Source of the DNA: Candidatus Sulfotelmatobacter sp.
GTDB taxonomy: Bacteria > Acidobacteriota > Terriglobia > Terriglobales > Acidobacteriaceae
Assembly: GCA_030037575.1 (NCBI GenBank)
Contig: JASHRB010000435.1
Coordinates: 1 to 6,428 of the forward strand
Reading direction: 5' to 3'
DNA: 6,428 bases
This document shows positions 5,332-6,428 of this stretch, piece by piece. The position numbers and the translations under genes were made by a program. Under the pieces are notes generated by a model, which did not search any database, was not told where the DNA came from, and saw nothing but the letters and a program-made list of their open reading frames with translations. Every line of letters starts with the position of its first letter. Positions within the stretch are counted from its first letter, which is position 1.

Positions 5332-5337
5332 AGAGGA
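5332..5337 (+). promoter_or_regulatory. ribosome binding site of parB
   Basis: AGAGGA lies 6 nt before ATG 5344. A second, stronger Shine-Dalgarno-like AAAGGAG (5321-5327) is 16 nt upstream of the ATG, too far for normal spacing. This is the clearest ribosome binding site in the window and fixes the parB start ahead of its LGRGL motif. Confidence 0.6.
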
Positions 5338-5343
5338 AAATCC

Positions 5344-6428
5344 ATGAACCCTGCAACGGCAGAGAATCTGACGGCGAACAAAACCGAGAAGAAAGAAGAA
5401 AAAGTTGAGAAGCGAAAGGCGCTGGGGCGAGGATTGGAGTCGCTGCTACCCGGACCGCGAGCGGTCGCAGCCCCCAATGACCAGCGCGCAGTGAGCGCCG
5501 ACCCCGCTCCATTTGGCGACCGGCCCGCATCGTTTCCCGCAGCCGCGATGGCTTCGCCATCCGCGGACGCGTCAGCTCCGTCCCGAGTCATTTCGCTAGA
5601 AGTCAGCTCAGCCGAAACCTCTCCGGGCGAGGTCGTGGCCAGCCTGCCGCTCGATGCAATCGATAAAAACCCCTATCAAACGCGCTCTCTCTTCGATGAG
5701 GCGCAACTGGGAGAGCTGCGCGCTTCGATCGAGGAGCACGGCGTGGTGCAGCCCGTGGTTGTGCGTCCGGCGAGCCAGCAGGGCCGCTACATTCTTGTTC
5801 TCGGCGAGCGGCGGATGCGCGCCTCGAAGATGGCGGGCAAAGAAACGATCCCGGCCTTGATTCGCAAGCTATCGCCCCAGCAGGCGGCTGAAATGACCGT
5901 GCTCGAAAATGTCGTGCGCGAGGACCTGAATCCGATCGAGCAGGCCGAGGCGTACCGTGTTTTGAGCCAGGAGTTCAACCTGACCCAGGCGGAGATTGCG
6001 CAGCGCATTGGCGTGTCGCGCGAATCGGTGGCGAATTACATGCGGCTGCTCCGGCTGCCGGCAGCGGTAAGAGATTACGTGGCGCAGGGGCAGATCGGCT
6101 TCAGCCAGGCGCGGGAGCTGCTGGCGCTCGAGAACCCCGAATATATTGGAACGGTCGCGCGGGAATTGATCAGCGGACAGACAAAGTGGGGCGATCTCAA
6201 GGAGCGTGTGGCGTGGTTGAATGGGTCCGTTCAGCCGCCGTCGGCATCGGTGCCGGCACCGCCAAAAGCGCGGTGGGTTGATCCCAACGTGCTGGCCGCA
6301 CAGGCGGAAATGCAACGGCTCCTGGGTGTGCGGGTGAAGATCAAAGACCAGCGCGGCCATGGATCGATGGTGATCGAATACTCGAGCGTGGACGATTACG
6401 AGCGCATCGTAGAAATAGTAAGAAGCGG
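5344..6428 (+). CDS. parB: chromosome-partitioning protein ParB (Spo0J type), 3' end cut by window
   Basis: 361 residues are visible; the frame is open to the window edge. ParB is a CTP-dependent DNA clamp that loads at parS and spreads, and it stimulates ParA. The N-terminus has a Lys/Glu-rich lead and KALGRGLESLLP (25-36), the ParA-stimulating segment with R29. A Pro/Ala/Ser-rich linker (about 37-98) is much longer than in typical ParB. The CTP-binding N-domain starts near SLPLDAIDKNPYQTR (100-114) and includes GERRMRA (154-160) and ENVVREDLNP (188-197), where the usual ENxQR has Val for Gln. The helix-turn-helix is LTQAEIAQRIGVSRESVANY (213-232). FSQAR (253-257) replaces the usual GHAR-type segment. 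The C-terminal dimerisation region is visible at about 316-361, so probably only a short stretch is missing. Residue differences in the DNA-binding part match the unusual parS-like sites upstream. Confidence 0.95.
   Translation, partial: MNPATAENLTANKTEKKEEKVEKRKALGRGLESLLPGPRAVAAPNDQRAVSADPAPFGDRPASFPAAAMASPSADASAPSRVISLEVSSAETSPGEVVASLPLDAIDKNPYQTRSLFDEAQLGELRASIEEHGVVQPVVVRPASQQGRYILVLGERRMRASKMAGKETIPALIRKLSPQQAAEMTVLENVVREDLNPIEQAEAYRVLSQEFNLTQAEIAQRIGVSRESVANYMRLLRLPAAVRDYVAQGQIGFSQARELLALENPEYIGTVARELISGQTKWGDLKERVAWLNGSVQPPSASVPAPPKARWVDPNVLAAQAEMQRLLGVRVKIKDQRGHGSMVIEYSSVDDYERIVEIVRS

Noticed and set aside
4836..5591. 251-codon minus-strand open frame opposite parA and parB
   Set aside because: Antisense shadow of two strongly recognised genes; low-complexity translation.

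Overview
The window is GC-rich, tightly coding bacterial chromosome. The gene content and protein style (paired degenerate PilZ proteins, a GbsR/MarR regulator with an unknown partner, rsmG followed by parA and parB) suggest an Acidobacteriota (Terriglobia-like) genome. That placement rests on recalled family resemblance and not on a search. No tRNA, rRNA, insertion sequence, CRISPR or phage signal was seen.

Layout. Positions 73-1853 hold three plus-strand genes: two small PilZ-fold proteins (73-543 and 655-1056) and an isochorismatase/nicotinamidase-like cysteine hydrolase (1185-1853). The hydrolase converges, with a 15-bp gap, on a two-gene minus-strand unit: a GbsR/MarR-type regulator (3116-2595) followed by a 228-residue protein of unknown function (2555-1869). 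The regulator has a strong promoter (perfect TTGACA, 17-bp spacer) whose -10 lies inside a 9-bp periodic repeat, a good candidate for an autoregulatory operator. Divergently, a TTGCCA-18-TACAAT promoter would start transcription about 3 nt before the ATG of rsmG (3260-3958), implying a near-leaderless mRNA.

The right half is the chromosome-segregation locus. After rsmG comes a 481-bp gene-free region with two 16-bp palindromic sites (4164-4179 and 4232-4247). They look like ParB-binding parS sites but have a changed centre: GT or AT where the canonical site has CG. parA (4440-5240) and parB (5344 to the window edge) follow. ParB carries the usual LGRGL, GERRxRA and helix-turn-helix parts, with unusual residues in the helix-turn-helix region and a long N-terminal linker. 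RsmG-ParA-ParB gene order is typical of the origin-proximal region in many bacteria. Two imperfect DnaA-box-like sequences and an AT-rich stretch lie just before parA, but evidence for an origin here is weak.

The most interesting signal is the apparent co-variation between the divergent parS-like sites and the divergent ParB DNA-binding residues, which may define a variant ParB-parS specificity.
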